This document shows positions 16,770-26,715 of a stretch of 59,204 nucleotides of DNA, one piece after another. Source of the DNA: Opitutales bacterium (GTDB taxonomy: Bacteria > Verrucomicrobiota > Verrucomicrobiia > Opitutales > Seribacteraceae); assembly GCA_028045305.1 (NCBI GenBank), contig JAOFTV010000013.1:1-59204 (forward strand). The letters are read 5' to 3'. The position numbers and the translations under genes were made by a program. Position 1 is the first letter of the stretch. The number at the start of each line of letters is the position of its first letter. The notes under the pieces are model-generated. The model ran no database searches. It saw only the letters and a list, made by a program, of their open reading frames with translations, and was not told where the DNA came from.

Positions 16770-17729
16770 CTACCTCAGTACCCAAGTTTTACCCACATAA
16801 ATCCAAGCGGGCAGGGTAAGTACACAACCGACCATGGTGGCCATGATCGCCCGAATACTAGTCTCACTCGATTCCTTGTAGCTTTTCACAACTAACAGGG
16901 CGAATACACCAGCAGGCATAGCTGCCTGCACAACTAGCACCTGAGCCATCCAATTCATCTCTGTAGGAAACCAACCCCATCTAGCATAGAACAAAAACAT
17001 TGCAGGCAAACACAGGTTCCTAATAAAGAATGCACCTGCCTCCACTCGATATCCTCTTGATGGCCGAAAGCCTTTAAGGAGGCCAGCAAAACTTGCACCG
17101 ATGACCATTAATGCAAATGGGATGGAACAAGCACTGATCATTGATAAGACTACCCACAAAGGTTCTGGAACGAGTTCTTTGCCGCCTAATATTTGTAAGA
17201 AAAGTGCAAGCAGCACAGAAATAGCTGGAGGATTCAAAAGTTTCCCCCATGCAAATCCAGAAGATGCAAGAATCAATACACCAACTGTCCAAATCGCAAC
17301 CTCTACACCTAGATTGAAAAGAATAATCTTAACAACCAAGTGGTCACCAAAAACGATTGATGCTATGGGCAAAGCAAAAAATCCATAATTAAAGATTCCC
17401 CCACAAAATCGAAAGGCTCGATTTTCCCGGTCCTTTAAGCCAATCATTCGCCCGATCAGATGAGCCATCATAAATCCAATACAAATGGCAACAAAACCGA
17501 AGACTGGAACACTCCATGCCTCCCGAGCAGTAATCGGTGTGGGGGCTCCCAAAACTTGGTGAACAATAAAACAGGGATAAAGCACTCGAACGATAAAACG
17601 ACTAAGGCTTGCTTCTGCCTCAACGGGTAGGCAATCGAACTTTCTAGCTACTCCCCCGACGAGCATAAGGATAAACGGGGGCATGACCGCCAATAAAACC
17701 TCCAAAATATCTCCCATTGAAAGGATCAT
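16770..17729 (-). CDS. AEC-family (auxin efflux carrier-like) transporter
   Basis: An integral membrane carrier of 319 residues with about ten hydrophobic helices in two halves. The first helix has the family pattern PPFILMLVGGVARKF. FVRVLYPCFIVHQVL-type sequence and the central CGGIFNYGFFALPIASIVFGD segment, with its N-Y-G motif, are typical. The usual substrates of the family are malate, malonate or related anions, and the real one cannot be told here. The ATG at 17727-17729 starts MILSMGDILEVL; Met5 is an alternative. The tRNA-Arg gene lies upstream on the same strand. Confidence 0.88.
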   Translation of the reverse strand: MILSMGDILEVLLAVMPPFILMLVGGVARKFDCLPVEAEASLSRFIVRVLYPCFIVHQVLGAPTPITAREAWSVPVFGFVAICIGFMMAHLIGRMIGLKDRENRAFRFCGGIFNYGFFALPIASIVFGDHLVVKIILFNLGVEVAIWTVGVLILASSGFAWGKLLNPPAISVLLALFLQILGGKELVPEPLWVVLSMISACSIPFALMVIGASFAGLLKGFRPSRGYRVEAGAFFIRNLCLPAMFLFYARWGWFPTEMNWMAQVLVVQAAMPAGVFALLVVKSYKESSETSIRAIMATMVGCVLTLPAWIYVGKTWVLR

Positions 17730-17805
17730 TTATTTTTCCCGCCCTTCTCGCAACTGCTAATCAATGAAAATTAGTAAGCAAAATTGCGTCTACAACTCCG
17801 ACTGG

Positions 17806-17877
17806 CGTCCCCACGAGGAATCGAACCTCGATCTACGGTTTAGGAAACCACTGTTTTATCCGTTAAACTATGGGGAC
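17806..17877 (-). tRNA. tRNA-Arg (anticodon CCT)
   Basis: A complete cloverleaf on the minus strand. The acceptor stem is GTCCCCA with TGGGGAC, the T arm CGAGG-TTCGATT-CCTCG and the anticodon loop TTCCTAA, giving anticodon CCT, which reads AGG. The discriminator base is G and the 3' CCA is not encoded. It follows the stop of the giant FecR gene by about 30 bases. No partial copy of its 3' end, which would signal an integrated element, was noticed elsewhere. Confidence 0.95.
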
Positions 17878-17908
17878 AGAAATTTTAAAAATGGTTAAAA
17901 AACTAGCG

Positions 17909-20900
17909 TTACAATCCAAGAAAAGTGGAAAGATTAGAACTAGAATTGTAATCGGGCAATACCTGAAGACGAGTATGCACGGTAGCAGAGTTATTGTAAA
18001 TTTCACTATTTAAAGTGGAATTATTAATATCAGGAAAATCTGTTGATAAATCGGGTCGAGTTCCATATGCGACTTCCCAAAAGTCGCTAAATCCATCACC
18101 ATCAGAATCTTTTTCAGCAGAAGTAAGAAAGAATCTCGGGTCATTTGAATTGTTTCGATCATACAGAGCACCCTTTGTAACATCCAAAGGTGTGGCGTAA
18201 AAAGCAGTACCAGCAACTTGGACGCTTTCGTAAATATAGACATCACGGTCTACAATATTGGATTTATTACCCCATCCGTCCTTTACCCTATAATATATTT
18301 TAAAATGAGTACGCCGAACTTGATCAGAACTTCCATTTAGGTCATAATTATCGGTGATTGTAAAATTACCATCGGCAAGGAAAGAAGGACTATCCGAAGC
18401 CATATTTTCCTGAAAATAACTAATAGGCTCTGTTTGTCTGTTTATTTTACTATACACATGAATGATTCCTGGTCCATTGGTACATAACTCCATATCTGAA
18501 TAAGAATTTGTCCACGACATCACATGAGTTTCTCCAACACCATTTCCATTCAAGTCCGGATAGCCTAATGTCTTATCAAATGATCCACGATCTGCAGAAG
18601 GATTACTCGCGGCCCCATCCTCAGCATAAGCACCTGGATCTACAAAATTGTAATCTGCAAGAATCAATCGGTGTGCTCCCCCACCAAACCCACTGGAGTT
18701 AAAATCGGTACCTGGTTGATCAAATATTTGCTCATTATTGGTAAGAATACTGTTTTGCCCGTATCTTAGAAAGTCATGAACTGTACTTTCTCCAATTAAT
18801 GTAATTACAGGCGGTCTAAAGTCACCGAGTTTAAGATTTCTTTGAATAACGGAAACATTATCATCCCTCTTGTTACTCTCATTACTGGAGGAATCCGTAA
18901 TTGTAAACCAGACGCTATAACCGGGATCTCCCGTATCATTACGCTCAGGATAAATCCCACCGGGCACAAAAGTATCATCAGTACTAAAAGTTTGGCTCGT
19001 GTTAATGTAAACTTCCCACTTAGCCCTATTTACAGATGTGTCTAATTGAGTATCAACTGACCTGTAATCATTTGCCACCATTCCTTCCAGCAAAAGATTC
19101 TTCACATAAGCTTCATCCATAGCATCTGGATCGATGTTATTTAGGAGAATATCTGATCCGCCTGAAATAATCGAAATAGTCGGTGCAATTCTATCTTTTA
19201 CGATAATGTGTCTAAATTGAGAAATGGCAGCATTTACTCCAGTATCTCCATCCTGCTGAATATCATTTACATCATATCGAATGGTATATGTTGCTTCTGG
19301 AACTGAGCTATCAACGGAAAGAACCTGAGTGGCAGCACCAATAGTATTTTCGTCATGTAAGCCGCTATAAAAGGTAGAAACAATTGAGCCACTTAAGTTT
19401 CCATCAATTATATCGAACGCTCTTTTACTTAATGTGGTTGTAGAACCGTCGGTCAAATCATAGGACTCGCCGTTCGCATCATTGTAAAATTCACCAGCCT
19501 CTAGAATAAGTTTTACCCCATTTATTGAAGTAGATGGAGAAAGAAAAATTTGAGGAATTTCTTCATCAAGAAAGAAATAATCTCTTGTTTTAAATGCTGA
19601 GCCTCCATCATTAGCATCGTAAGTCACAGTCAATTGGCGAAGCTGGCTACCATTTTGCTCCTCATCATCAACTGGGTCGTCATAACTAGCTTCAATTGTA
19701 GATGAAATGTTAGTCGTGGCATCAGAAAGGTTTTCAACATACACACCAGGATCTTGAAAAAATTCAGTACCTCCAGAATCTTTAAATGCAAATGCTGAAT
19801 GCCACTTAAAAGACCTCCCATAGGAATCAATTCCAACAAGATCTTTCGCAGTGTCGTTAAGTAAACCGTTATCTTCTATAACATTGTCTATATTTGAAAC
19901 ATCGGATAATCGGAAATAAAAACTCGAGTTATCGTCGGGAGATTGTAAGACATAGACGGAACCTGCAGATCCGTCACTCGCAAAGGTGCTACCTGAAAGT
20001 CTTGAAGATATGTCAGGAGAACTTGCATGATCGGCTGAAAAAACACTTCTTCCAGAGATTCGAGTGTATGAACCGAGATCACTGTGTGTGATTAAATCAA
20101 TGTATGGAGGTGTCGTGTCCTCAACCGTAATTGTTCGTTCCTTAAATGCAGAATTGTTAAAATCATCCCTAATCTCATACAAAACCCGATAACTGCCCTC
20201 TACCCAAAAACCGATATTAGAATCAGTTAGAATATCAAATATATTACCGCCCAAAGGATCATCCAAGGAGCCACCACCAATATATTCTATATGGGAAGTT
20301 TTTTGGGCGATTGAAATATCAATATCATAATTATCAGAAATATTTGTAATATTGTCATCAAAGCTTCCATCTTGGTAAACAGATCCCGCTTCAACGGTAA
20401 GAGATGTTGAACCAACCAAGTCGAACTCAGGAGGAGTGGTGTCTTCGATACGGATAATCAAATCAGTTGAGTCTGTTTTGTCCATGGCAGTTTCAGTTGT
20501 GTATCGAACAACCAACATTCTCCAGCCAGTATCGTCCTCTGGATAAAAATTACCCTCTGGATCGACATAGTATTGTTCTGTCCCAGAATCGTAGAAATTG
20601 ACTTTCGAAATATCAAATGTATCCGTGACATCTGTTTCATTTCCTGTTGCATCAATTAAGTATTTAGAAATGGAATAGCTCAGAGACCTTATGTCATCTG
20701 CATCATAGTAAATCTGAGCAGTTACACTACTTGCAAGCGTACCTTCTCCAGGAAGTTCACTGACAGTATCTCCAACCTCACCTCCTTGAACGTGCCCTTT
20801 GACAATAGGAATCGAATCACTTGAACCGCTCTGTACCCAAGGAGGAGAAATGGAGACATTAATTTGAGGCTCCTGATAAGGTGATGATTCAAGAACTACA

Positions 20901-23215
20901 ATACGCTCTGCAAAGCCAACATTGCCCGCCTTGTCACGAACTGAATAGGTGACTTTGAACTTAAGGGGGGATTGAGCAACCTTCTCCTCATGAATTTCTG
21001 TGATAATTCCTTCCATTGTAGTCTCGGCAGCAAAGGGAGACTGCCAATTATCTGTTCCATAAACAGATTCCTGAATGCTTACTGACCATTCTAAAGTTAA
21101 AGATTTCCAGTCGGTCGATTCACGCAAAAGATTGTCGGTAGCAAAGGCACCCTGGTCGGAGTAGGAACTGGGATCAAGGAGGGTGGCATTAAGATCAATG
21201 TTTTCAAGGGAGTCGCCGTTAAGAGTAACAATGGGGAGCTCTTCGTCCTCGACATAAACAAAGCGGGTGACAGGATAAGCGAAATTTCCAGAAGGATCAG
21301 AAATTCCTTGATAGGTAAGTTCATAAATTCCAGCAACTTCCATGTTTACAGAACCAAATAAGAATTCATCGGGAATAATCTTGTAATCATTGAGCCCAGA
21401 GGAAATTCCCAAATGATTCTCCATTTCCGCCTGACTGTAGTAATTATCAAGCAGGGTTATCCCTGGATCTTCAAAGGTCGTATCTAATTGGCCGGTAACG
21501 GTATGTAGGTTTTCCGTATCTGTTCCCGAATTTATTTGAATAATAGGTTCCAAACGATCCACAATTCGAACAATGGGTTGCAAAGTTGACTGAACGGGGG
21601 AACCATCCGGAAAGTTCACTCTTCTGAGCGAAAGATCTGAAACGGAGACCGAAAAGGATTTCTCTGATCCAAGAACTGAGTAATCTACAACTTGCGAACC
21701 TGATAGATTCACTTCCTGCGCAAGGGAGGTGCCATCATAATAAGATGCGGTAACATATGGATTAGTAGAAGAAGATGAACGCATAACCTCAAAAGGACCA
21801 TCATCCTGAAGAGGATAACCGGATTGCCTAGATTTTACCTGCCATAGATACGCCTTAGAATCATCCATTCCCAAGCGGCCGGGAAAAAGGGCAATTGAAG
21901 GGGGCGTGGCAATTACATCCACTGTTCGACTGATACTAGTAGTGGAGCCTGCAATATCTGAAACTCTGTAAACGAGTTGATAAGTTCCAGGAATCTTCAA
22001 GTCCGGAGGATTAAGCAAATTCGCAGAACCAGAGATACTTCCTCCAAGAAAGTCCTCTGCGGTAATCCAGGGATCGAAATCTGAAAAGGGAAGATCTGTC
22101 ATTTCAATGGACATTGATTCATCACCCAATAATTGAACATTTGGATGATCCCCTTTGACCACTCTTAAAATATTCGCAATCACAGGATCGCCGGCAATTA
22201 CAGTTGGAACGGTTGGAGATTCGGTTTGAGGTATTGGAGCTTCTACCTCGACGGCGAGCTGCATGCTTTCAAAAGAGAATTCAGCAGAACTAACCTCTGC
22301 ACTCTCAATTTCAAAAAAGATTTCTGTGGCAATACTCTGTATGAAATCAAATCCCGTTGCGGCAACCGGTGGAATTGTTGAAAAATCATCACCTTGGTCT
22401 GGAGAGTCCTGATCGATTGGTTCACCCAAATCGTTGACCAGGTTAGGAAAGACCATTTGCAAAGTAGGAGGAACAAATCCAAGGGTTAGTGCATTGCCAT
22501 AAGTTGCTGAGAGATTAACTAGCTCGCCAGATTGACTGGCTACGGTTTCCCCCAAGCGGTTGGTGCCCACTTGTAGAGATTGTCCGGATACAAGGGTAAC
22601 AGGGTTGCCGTTGGTATCCGTAAAATCAATATCTCCTGAAATTAAATTGATACCTCCAGAAATATCACCTGTTACTGAATTTCGAATAGCCATGAATTGA
22701 AACATGGTACCCCTTATTCCGGCAGTACCCAGAGGGCTAGTCACCTTCATGCTCGATCCTTTTTTTAGTTTCGGAGCTTTAACAACCAATTCTCCATAAT
22801 CCAAGTGAGCAGAGAGTTCGGATTGAGTGGGCTCCGCTTCCAGTTTACCAGGTGCAGGCAAACCTTCAACCACTCCTTCCAACTGTTTGTATTTTCGCAG
22901 ATAAAAGCGACTACCCGGTTTGATCGTAAACAAAGCACCGTTGGAAAAGAGTATCGCTATTTTCCCTGTTTTGCCGGTACTGATCAAAGATTTGGAGGAC
23001 ATTTTCCTGCCCACGCTTTTCGGACCAATGGTGACCTTAAAATCGTCGATCATATTGTAGGAGGTAACTTCCCCCTCAACCGAAGCAATAATTACGCTGG
23101 ATACTACTTTGTCTGCATGAAGTTCAAACCCCGAAAAAAAAGACCCGAAAAAAAGAAAACAAATAATTCGTGGAAACACGCAAAGTAATCGATTAGGGAT
23201 GTAGGGGGGAATCAT
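17909..23215 (-). CDS. Giant secreted FecR-domain protein with Ig-like repeats
   Basis: A 1768-residue exported protein. Residues 1-34 form a long signal peptide (core CFLFFGSFFSGFELHA). A FecR-like beta domain follows at about 38-220, with GKIAILFSNGALFTIKPGS and SPLGTAGIRGTMFQFMA. From about 330 to 1650 the protein is a string of Ig-like units of the DUF5011/HYR sort, each with a PPxI-x-L or PxF-x-L opening, an EAGxxYxD turn and an ending like Y-x-V-x-D-x-x-GN. Near the C-terminus (1703-1718) DSDGDGFSDFWEVAYG is a calcium-binding thrombospondin-3-like motif. There is no PEP-CTERM or other anchor. A surface or adhesive role is likely but unproven. The start is the ATG at 23213-23215. Confidence 0.88.
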   Translation of the reverse strand: MIPPYIPNRLLCVFPRIICFLFFGSFFSGFELHADKVVSSVIIASVEGEVTSYNMIDDFKVTIGPKSVGRKMSSKSLISTGKTGKIAILFSNGALFTIKPGSRFYLRKYKQLEGVVEGLPAPGKLEAEPTQSELSAHLDYGELVVKAPKLKKGSSMKVTSPLGTAGIRGTMFQFMAIRNSVTGDISGGINLISGDIDFTDTNGNPVTLVSGQSLQVGTNRLGETVASQSGELVNLSATYGNALTLGFVPPTLQMVFPNLVNDLGEPIDQDSPDQGDDFSTIPPVAATGFDFIQSIATEIFFEIESAEVSSAEFSFESMQLAVEVEAPIPQTESPTVPTVIAGDPVIANILRVVKGDHPNVQLLGDESMSIEMTDLPFSDFDPWITAEDFLGGSISGSANLLNPPDLKIPGTYQLVYRVSDIAGSTTSISRTVDVIATPPSIALFPGRLGMDDSKAYLWQVKSRQSGYPLQDDGPFEVMRSSSSTNPYVTASYYDGTSLAQEVNLSGSQVVDYSVLGSEKSFSVSVSDLSLRRVNFPDGSPVQSTLQPIVRIVDRLEPIIQINSGTDTENLHTVTGQLDTTFEDPGITLLDNYYSQAEMENHLGISSGLNDYKIIPDEFLFGSVNMEVAGIYELTYQGISDPSGNFAYPVTRFVYVEDEELPIVTLNGDSLENIDLNATLLDPSSYSDQGAFATDNLLRESTDWKSLTLEWSVSIQESVYGTDNWQSPFAAETTMEGIITEIHEEKVAQSPLKFKVTYSVRDKAGNVGFAERIVVLESSPYQEPQINVSISPPWVQSGSSDSIPIVKGHVQGGEVGDTVSELPGEGTLASSVTAQIYYDADDIRSLSYSISKYLIDATGNETDVTDTFDISKVNFYDSGTEQYYVDPEGNFYPEDDTGWRMLVVRYTTETAMDKTDSTDLIIRIEDTTPPEFDLVGSTSLTVEAGSVYQDGSFDDNITNISDNYDIDISIAQKTSHIEYIGGGSLDDPLGGNIFDILTDSNIGFWVEGSYRVLYEIRDDFNNSAFKERTITVEDTTPPYIDLITHSDLGSYTRISGRSVFSADHASSPDISSRLSGSTFASDGSAGSVYVLQSPDDNSSFYFRLSDVSNIDNVIEDNGLLNDTAKDLVGIDSYGRSFKWHSAFAFKDSGGTEFFQDPGVYVENLSDATTNISSTIEASYDDPVDDEEQNGSQLRQLTVTYDANDGGSAFKTRDYFFLDEEIPQIFLSPSTSINGVKLILEAGEFYNDANGESYDLTDGSTTTLSKRAFDIIDGNLSGSIVSTFYSGLHDENTIGAATQVLSVDSSVPEATYTIRYDVNDIQQDGDTGVNAAISQFRHIIVKDRIAPTISIISGGSDILLNNIDPDAMDEAYVKNLLLEGMVANDYRSVDTQLDTSVNRAKWEVYINTSQTFSTDDTFVPGGIYPERNDTGDPGYSVWFTITDSSSNESNKRDDNVSVIQRNLKLGDFRPPVITLIGESTVHDFLRYGQNSILTNNEQIFDQPGTDFNSSGFGGGAHRLILADYNFVDPGAYAEDGAASNPSADRGSFDKTLGYPDLNGNGVGETHVMSWTNSYSDMELCTNGPGIIHVYSKINRQTEPISYFQENMASDSPSFLADGNFTITDNYDLNGSSDQVRRTHFKIYYRVKDGWGNKSNIVDRDVYIYESVQVAGTAFYATPLDVTKGALYDRNNSNDPRFFLTSAEKDSDGDGFSDFWEVAYGTRPDLSTDFPDINNSTLNSEIYNNSATVHTRLQVLPDYNSSSNLSTFLGL

Positions 23216-23295
23216 AAGACCTTTTAATAATCCTAGGCTAATCCAATCCCGACACCCTCCGCAAGAGGTTTTTGGAATAATCCACTGAGGACGGA

Positions 23296-23679
23296 TTAAT
23301 CCCCTATTTCTTGTTTATATAAATTTGGAGAAAGCAGGGATTTAATGTCCGATTCGGAAGATGGTCGGATGCGAATCATCCAGCCAGATTGATAGGGGTC
23401 GGAATTTACGCTTTCAGGTGAATCATTCAACCCCTCATTTATATCAATAATTTCTCCAGCAATTGGCATAAAAAGATCAGATGCTGCCTTGACCGACTCT
23501 ACGACGCCGAAAACTGCTTGAACATCAAAAGACTCTCCGATGGAAGGAAGTTCCACAAAGGTAACATCCCCCAAACTGTTTTGGGCATGATCGGTAATGC
23601 CAATCACATATTCCTCACCTTCCGTTCGTACCCATTCATGATCGGAGGTGTAAAGCAGGTTTTCGGGTATATTACTCAT
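23296..23679 (-). CDS. gcvH: Glycine cleavage system H protein
   Basis: The lipoyl carrier that shuttles the aminomethyl group between the P, T and L proteins of glycine cleavage. The 127 residues include LYTSDHEWVRTEG, IGITDHAQNSLGDVTFVELP and the lipoylation site FGVVESVKAASDL, with the modified lysine at residue 64. NSDPYQSGWMIRIRPS is a typical C-terminal segment. The start is the ATG at 23677-23679. gcvT and gcvP are not nearby. It lies between glgC and the giant FecR gene, all leftward. A weak inverted repeat (TAATCC...GGATTA) overlaps its stop. Confidence 0.95.
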   Translation of the reverse strand: MSNIPENLLYTSDHEWVRTEGEEYVIGITDHAQNSLGDVTFVELPSIGESFDVQAVFGVVESVKAASDLFMPIAGEIIDINEGLNDSPESVNSDPYQSGWMIRIRPSSESDIKSLLSPNLYKQEIGD

Positions 23680-23736
23680 AGATGTTTTCGAATGAATGAA
23701 AGTGGGGAATTCATCAAGGCAAAAGAGCCTAAAGGT

Positions 23737-25026
23737 TCAAGGATTCCCAATTTTAGTACCTGATTCCACCACCGCATTTTTGGTTACAATTAAAATACCG
23801 TCCCGAACGTACACATTTTCGCCTTCGTCCACCCATCCCTCCATAACCCCTTTAGGACTAAGAAAAACATCTTCTCCAATTCGGGCGTTTTTATCGATAA
23901 TGGCATCTTGCACCACTGCTCTATTACCAACACCCAAGCCAGGCACGACTGGATTAGAGGGATCATCGTAATGATCTGACCCCATCATTACCACACTCTC
24001 TAACTTGCAACCTTGTCCAACAATAGAGCGTTCACCCAATACACAACGATTTAGTGCGGACTCTCCGATCTTGCTCCCAGCGGCAATGTTGGTGCGGGTT
24101 ACGGAGCATTTGCCAAGTTTCGCAGTGGGTAAGAAATCTGTTCGGTTATAGATCGGCCGTTCACCCTCGTAAAAATCGAATGCGGGATCCTCATTGGTGA
24201 GTTGCAAATTTGCATCAAAAAATGCTTTTACTGTTCCAATATCCTCCCAGTAATCATCAAATATATGACAACGGATATCTTTTTTACCCACAAGGGATGG
24301 GATTATTTCCTTTCCAAAATCAGTGGCGTCTCCCTGTAATGCATCCTCCATGGCTTTAGCATTGAAGACATATATGCCCATCGATGCCAGGCAGCGATCC
24401 TCCTCTCCATTGCTTGCCTGCAACTCAGGTGGAACCAATCTTGAGATTACCTCAGGGTCGGTTGGTTTCTCCACAAAATCTACAATTCCCGCACCTTCAC
24501 CAACCCGAAGGAGGCCAAGCCCTGAGGCTTCGCTTACAGGTACGGGTTTTGCTGCAACCGTTACATCAGCTCCTCTAGCCAAATGTTCCTCAACCATTTT
24601 GGAAAAATCCATGCGGTATAGCTGATCTCCTGAAAGAATAACAAAAATATCCTCCGAGTTGGCATGAAAGTGAATCATATTTCGACGAACCGCATCCGCC
24701 GTTCCTTGATACCAGTCATCACCATGCTCAGTTTGCTCAGCTGAAAGAATTTCTACATATCCACGCCCGAAGCGGTCAAAGCGATAAGCGTCTGAAACAT
24801 GCCTGTGCAAGGACTCAGTATTGAATTGGCTAAGAAGATAAATCCGATTGTATCCAGAGTTTATACAATTGCTTATAGGAATATCAACCAGGCGATATTT
24901 CCCACCTAGCGGAACGGCGGGCTTGCAGCGCAATTTAGTAAGGGGATACAAACGAGTTCCCCTACCCCCTCCCATAATCACGCAGTGTACATCGAAGGAT
25001 TTAGGATCGGGCTTGGAATTTTTCAT
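23737..25026 (-). CDS. glgC: Glucose-1-phosphate adenylyltransferase
   Basis: Makes ADP-glucose from glucose-1-phosphate and ATP, the controlled step of glycogen synthesis. The nucleotidyl-transferase domain shows VIMGGGRGTRLYPLTKLRCK, GKYRLVDIPISNCINSG and WYQGTADAVRRNM, and the C-terminal part is a left-handed beta helix with hexapeptide turns. Residue order and the early GGGRGTRLYPLT with KPAVPLGGKYRL resemble the plant/cyanobacterial branch. The ATG at 25024-25026 (MKNSKPDPKSF) is chosen. An in-frame ATG ten codons upstream, at 25054-25056, is also possible. The gene diverges from trpE. Confidence 0.95.
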   Translation of the reverse strand: MKNSKPDPKSFDVHCVIMGGGRGTRLYPLTKLRCKPAVPLGGKYRLVDIPISNCINSGYNRIYLLSQFNTESLHRHVSDAYRFDRFGRGYVEILSAEQTEHGDDWYQGTADAVRRNMIHFHANSEDIFVILSGDQLYRMDFSKMVEEHLARGADVTVAAKPVPVSEASGLGLLRVGEGAGIVDFVEKPTDPEVISRLVPPELQASNGEEDRCLASMGIYVFNAKAMEDALQGDATDFGKEIIPSLVGKKDIRCHIFDDYWEDIGTVKAFFDANLQLTNEDPAFDFYEGERPIYNRTDFLPTAKLGKCSVTRTNIAAGSKIGESALNRCVLGERSIVGQGCKLESVVMMGSDHYDDPSNPVVPGLGVGNRAVVQDAIIDKNARIGEDVFLSPKGVMEGWVDEGENVYVRDGILIVTKNAVVESGTKIGNP

Positions 25027-25187
25027 AATTGGGCAGGAATTTATTCGGGCTCGCATTTGCGAGAGGAATGTTTACGAGTCCATATGTGGAAATTGAAACT
25101 AGTCCAACGGCAAACACAAAAAACAAAGAGTTTGAAATTTTGTACATTTCTAAACGAATTCGAACCTCATCTTCGCTCTTGTAAAGT

Positions 25188-26711
25188 ATGGATTCAAACT
25201 GCAAACCAAACTACGAACCTAGTTTGTCCGAATTTTCGGAAGACGCAAAAGATTATGATTTGATCGCTGTGCAGGCAGAGTTCAGTTGTGACACGGAGAC
25301 CCCCCTTTCCGCTTACGCAAAATTATCGGATCAAAAACCTGCCTTCCTTTTTGAATCGGTAGTAGGTGGAGAACAGGTTAGTCGATTTTCCTTTGTGGGC
25401 TTTGGACCGAGAAAGGTAATATCCTGTGGCCATGAAAAATGTATAATTTCAGAAAAAGGAAAAGAAACATTAAGCCTGCCGACCCCTGAAGATCCTCTAC
25501 GGTTAGTCGAAGAGGAGATGTCAGAATTGCGTTACCGTAGCCGATTAAAAGACGGCAGGTTCTCTGGCGGAGCTGTGGGATATTTGTCTTACGAATATGC
25601 AAGGCGTGTTGAAGGAACCGTTCCCTTACCGGAGCAAGATGAACTTGGTCTTCCTCTCCTTTATTTTATGATCACAGACATGGTCCTGATCTTCGACCAT
25701 GCTAGACAAACGCTTACTTTAACCGCCAATGTTTCTCCTGGAAACAACCCCCGGCAGGCATATGAAGAAGCTTGTAAGCTCATATCGCAAACCCACGAAA
25801 GGCTTGCCACTCCATCTTCCCTGCCCCCGGTTGCATTGACAGAAGTAGGAGACATTACTACACCCGAAGGAAATTTCACGCAGGATGAATTCGAGAAACT
25901 GGTTGAAAGAGTTAAAGAATACATAAAGGCGGGCGATGTCATTCAAACCGTTCTTTCTCAAAGATTTAAAATTCCATTTTCTGGCAACTCCACCGGCTTA
26001 TACCGGGCGATTCGTGCCATCAACCCATCGCCTTACATGTTCTTATTAGAGGGTGAGGATTTTTCCATTGTCGGGGCATCACCAGAAGTACACGTTAGGC
26101 TTATGGGAGATGATGTATTGATACGCCCGATTGCTGGAACTCGAAAGCGTGGAAGTTCCCAGGAAGAAGATGTTGCGATGGAAAGAGAATTGTTGGCAGA
26201 TGAAAAAGAGAAGGCTGAACATCTAATGCTTGTGGATTTGGCAAGAAATGACATTGGCAGAGTGTGTAAGATAGGAACTGTGAAAGCGGCCGAATACATG
26301 ACAATCGAGCGCTATTCCCATGTCATGCACATAGTATCGCAAGTCGTTGGCAAACTGGAGGATAACAGAAACGCATACGATTTAATGAGAGCGACCTTCC
26401 CTGCTGGTACTGTAAGTGGTGCCCCGAAAGTTCGTGCGATGCAAATCATTGCAGAACAGGAAAAACTACAACGCAATGCATATGCGGGTGCCCTAGGATA
26501 TTTTGGATTCGAAGGAAATCATGATTCTTGTATTGCGATCCGTACCGCCATGGTTGCCGATGGAAATATTTATTTGCAAGCGGGTGCCGGGATTGTGGCA
26601 GACTCGATTCCAGAAAACGAATATAAGGAGACGATCAACAAAGCAAAGGGTATGCTTAAAGCAATTGCATTAGCTGAACGTTTTGCCAATTCTAATAGTC
26701 CAACCTCCTGA
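25188..26711 (+). CDS. trpE: Anthranilate synthase component I
   Basis: Combines chorismate with ammonia from TrpG to form anthranilate, the entry into tryptophan synthesis. The 507 residues include the N-terminal feedback-binding region (FLFESVVGGEQVSRFSFVG) and the chorismate-binding half: DVIQTVLSQRF, NPSPYMFLLEGEDFSIVGAS, IRPIAGTRKRG, DLARNDIGRVC, TFPAGTVSGAPKVRAM and QAGAGIVADSIPENEY. The ATG at 25188 is the start. trpG and other trp genes are not in the window. No attenuator-like leader is visible. The stop lies four bases before the sigma factor ATG, so the two are probably co-transcribed. Confidence 0.95.
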   Translation: MDSNCKPNYEPSLSEFSEDAKDYDLIAVQAEFSCDTETPLSAYAKLSDQKPAFLFESVVGGEQVSRFSFVGFGPRKVISCGHEKCIISEKGKETLSLPTPEDPLRLVEEEMSELRYRSRLKDGRFSGGAVGYLSYEYARRVEGTVPLPEQDELGLPLLYFMITDMVLIFDHARQTLTLTANVSPGNNPRQAYEEACKLISQTHERLATPSSLPPVALTEVGDITTPEGNFTQDEFEKLVERVKEYIKAGDVIQTVLSQRFKIPFSGNSTGLYRAIRAINPSPYMFLLEGEDFSIVGASPEVHVRLMGDDVLIRPIAGTRKRGSSQEEDVAMERELLADEKEKAEHLMLVDLARNDIGRVCKIGTVKAAEYMTIERYSHVMHIVSQVVGKLEDNRNAYDLMRATFPAGTVSGAPKVRAMQIIAEQEKLQRNAYAGALGYFGFEGNHDSCIAIRTAMVADGNIYLQAGAGIVADSIPENEYKETINKAKGMLKAIALAERFANSNSPTS

Positions 26712-26715
26712 ACTG

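Noticed and set aside
17806-17877. tRNA-Arg as an attachment site for an integrated element carrying the giant gene
   Set aside because: No integrase and no repeated copy of the tRNA 3' end were seen; neighbours are ordinary chromosomal genes.
23278-23298. Inverted repeat TAATCC...GGATTA overlapping the gcvH stop, possibly a terminator
   Set aside because: A six-base stem with a nine-base loop and no following U run is too weak to claim.
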